This document shows positions 20,900 to 21,330 of a stretch of DNA of 21,330 bases, one piece after another. The notes under the pieces are model-generated. The model saw only the letters and a list, made by a program, of their open reading frames with translations. It was not told the origin of the DNA and searched no databases. This DNA comes from a virus. The first letter of the stretch is position 1, and each line of letters begins with the position of its first letter. The stretch covers positions 1-21,330 of the IMG/VR virus record IMGVR_UViG_3300037961_002872. One strand, 5' to 3'. The translations under genes and the position numbers were made by a program.

Positions 20900-21330
20900 T
20901 ACACATTACTCCAAGTGTCGCCAGGTTCTGGCCTGTCTGCCCAGATCGCGGATGGCTCCACCCTGTCTGTCCATGTGTCGCCGGGTTCCGGCTCTGATTC
21001 CCACTTCAAGCGTCCTGATATCGCCATGACCCCAGTAGCGGCAGATTTTGCGCCTGATTTAGTAATGATCCTAACTGTTGATGCTAGTAAATTACCTTCT
21101 GCTGCTATCAGGGCCGCGCCAGCATGATTCATCCCGGCACCAGCGTTGGTGACGCTAACTGCAGCCGCTTGTATTCCGGCCTGCTGTACTCGATACGGCG
21201 AAAGCGTAGTGCTAGAGGCTGCCGCAGAAGCGAGTGCCGCCGGGAGTACAAGCCCCGCGCCAGCGTTAGTGGCAGATGCTACATCAGAAGATGCAGCGGC
21301 ATTAAGATAATCGCCTTCTGCGTATCCCTT
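20899..21330 (-). CDS. Phage tail protein, N-terminus outside the window
   Basis: The frame is open from the right edge to TAA at 20901-20899, giving 143 residues of a C-terminal part. An internal ATG at 21132 exists, but the open frame upstream reads as protein, so the gene probably starts beyond the window. The sequence is Ala/Ser-rich and includes repeated ATNAGAG and VTNAGAG blocks, a beta-like AEGNLLASTVRIITKSGAKS, then two Trp-containing repeats (EPEPGDTWTD, RPEPGDTWSN). Repeats of this kind are common at the end of phage tail or fibre proteins. It overlaps the adhesin start by 1 nt. Confidence 0.68.
   Translation of the reverse strand, partial: KGYAEGDYLNAAASSDVASATNAGAGLVLPAALASAAASSTTLSPYRVQQAGIQAAAVSVTNAGAGMNHAGAALIAAEGNLLASTVRIITKSGAKSAATGVMAISGRLKWESEPEPGDTWTDRVEPSAIWADRPEPGDTWSNV

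Noticed and set aside
1-21330. CRISPR array, tRNA genes, integrase or attachment site
   Set aside because: No regularly spaced direct repeats with spacers, no cloverleaf ending in CCA, and no recombinase frame were recognised, so temperate lifestyle cannot be judged from this window.

Overview
The window reads as part of a tailed double-stranded DNA phage (or prophage). Almost every base is coding, genes are small and often joined by 1-11 nt start/stop overlaps, and replication, recombination, tail and lysis genes sit in blocks of common direction. A likely tail-nozzle protein with tail-fibre genes suggests a podovirus-like virion. A lipobox protein, two other exported proteins and a peptidase-type endolysin point to a Gram-negative host. 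An aquatic host is only an impression from the protein types. No rRNA, tRNA, CRISPR array, integrase, polymerase, terminase or capsid gene was seen.

Layout. (1) 1-1112, minus strand: two Gly/Pro-rich proteins, probably the end of the virion operon. (2) 1113-1693: the only long non-coding stretch, between divergent operons, with homopolymer runs, a GC-rich hairpin and candidate promoters on both sides. (3) 1694-5906, plus strand: an accessory block of six unrecognised small proteins, punctuated by two intrinsic terminators and a repeat-rich 235-nt control region. It ends in a GIY-YIG nuclease translationally joined to a cytosine-C5 DNA methyltransferase. The methyltransferase gene carries a second well-formed gene in its +1 frame. 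(4) 11506-5991, minus strand: a replication and recombination operon. It has two unknown proteins, a possible annealing protein, a Cro/XRE-type regulator, a CHC2 zinc-finger primase fragment, a replication initiator/loader-like protein, a DnaB/RecA-like ATPase, a conserved phage protein, a NinB-like protein, an HNH nuclease, three small proteins, one of them a 39-residue membrane peptide, and an HTH protein. (5) 11637-13051, plus strand: an HTH-metallophosphatase fusion and a small partner. (6) 21330-13048, minus strand: tail fibre, glycine-rich adhesin, small tail protein, tail nozzle, two small proteins, three exported proteins, four small membrane proteins and an M15-family endolysin.

How it fits together. 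The minus-strand replication operon probably starts DNA synthesis and recombination. The plus-strand block probably modifies phage DNA or counters host defences. The late minus-strand operon builds the tail and then lyses the cell. The most notable items are the gene nested inside the methyltransferase gene, the phased GTGCGAG/TTCGAGCGAGC repeats upstream of position 3428, the eight-unit 11-residue repeat in the lipoprotein, and the nuclease-methyltransferase pair. All family assignments were made by eye from motifs; no database search was run.
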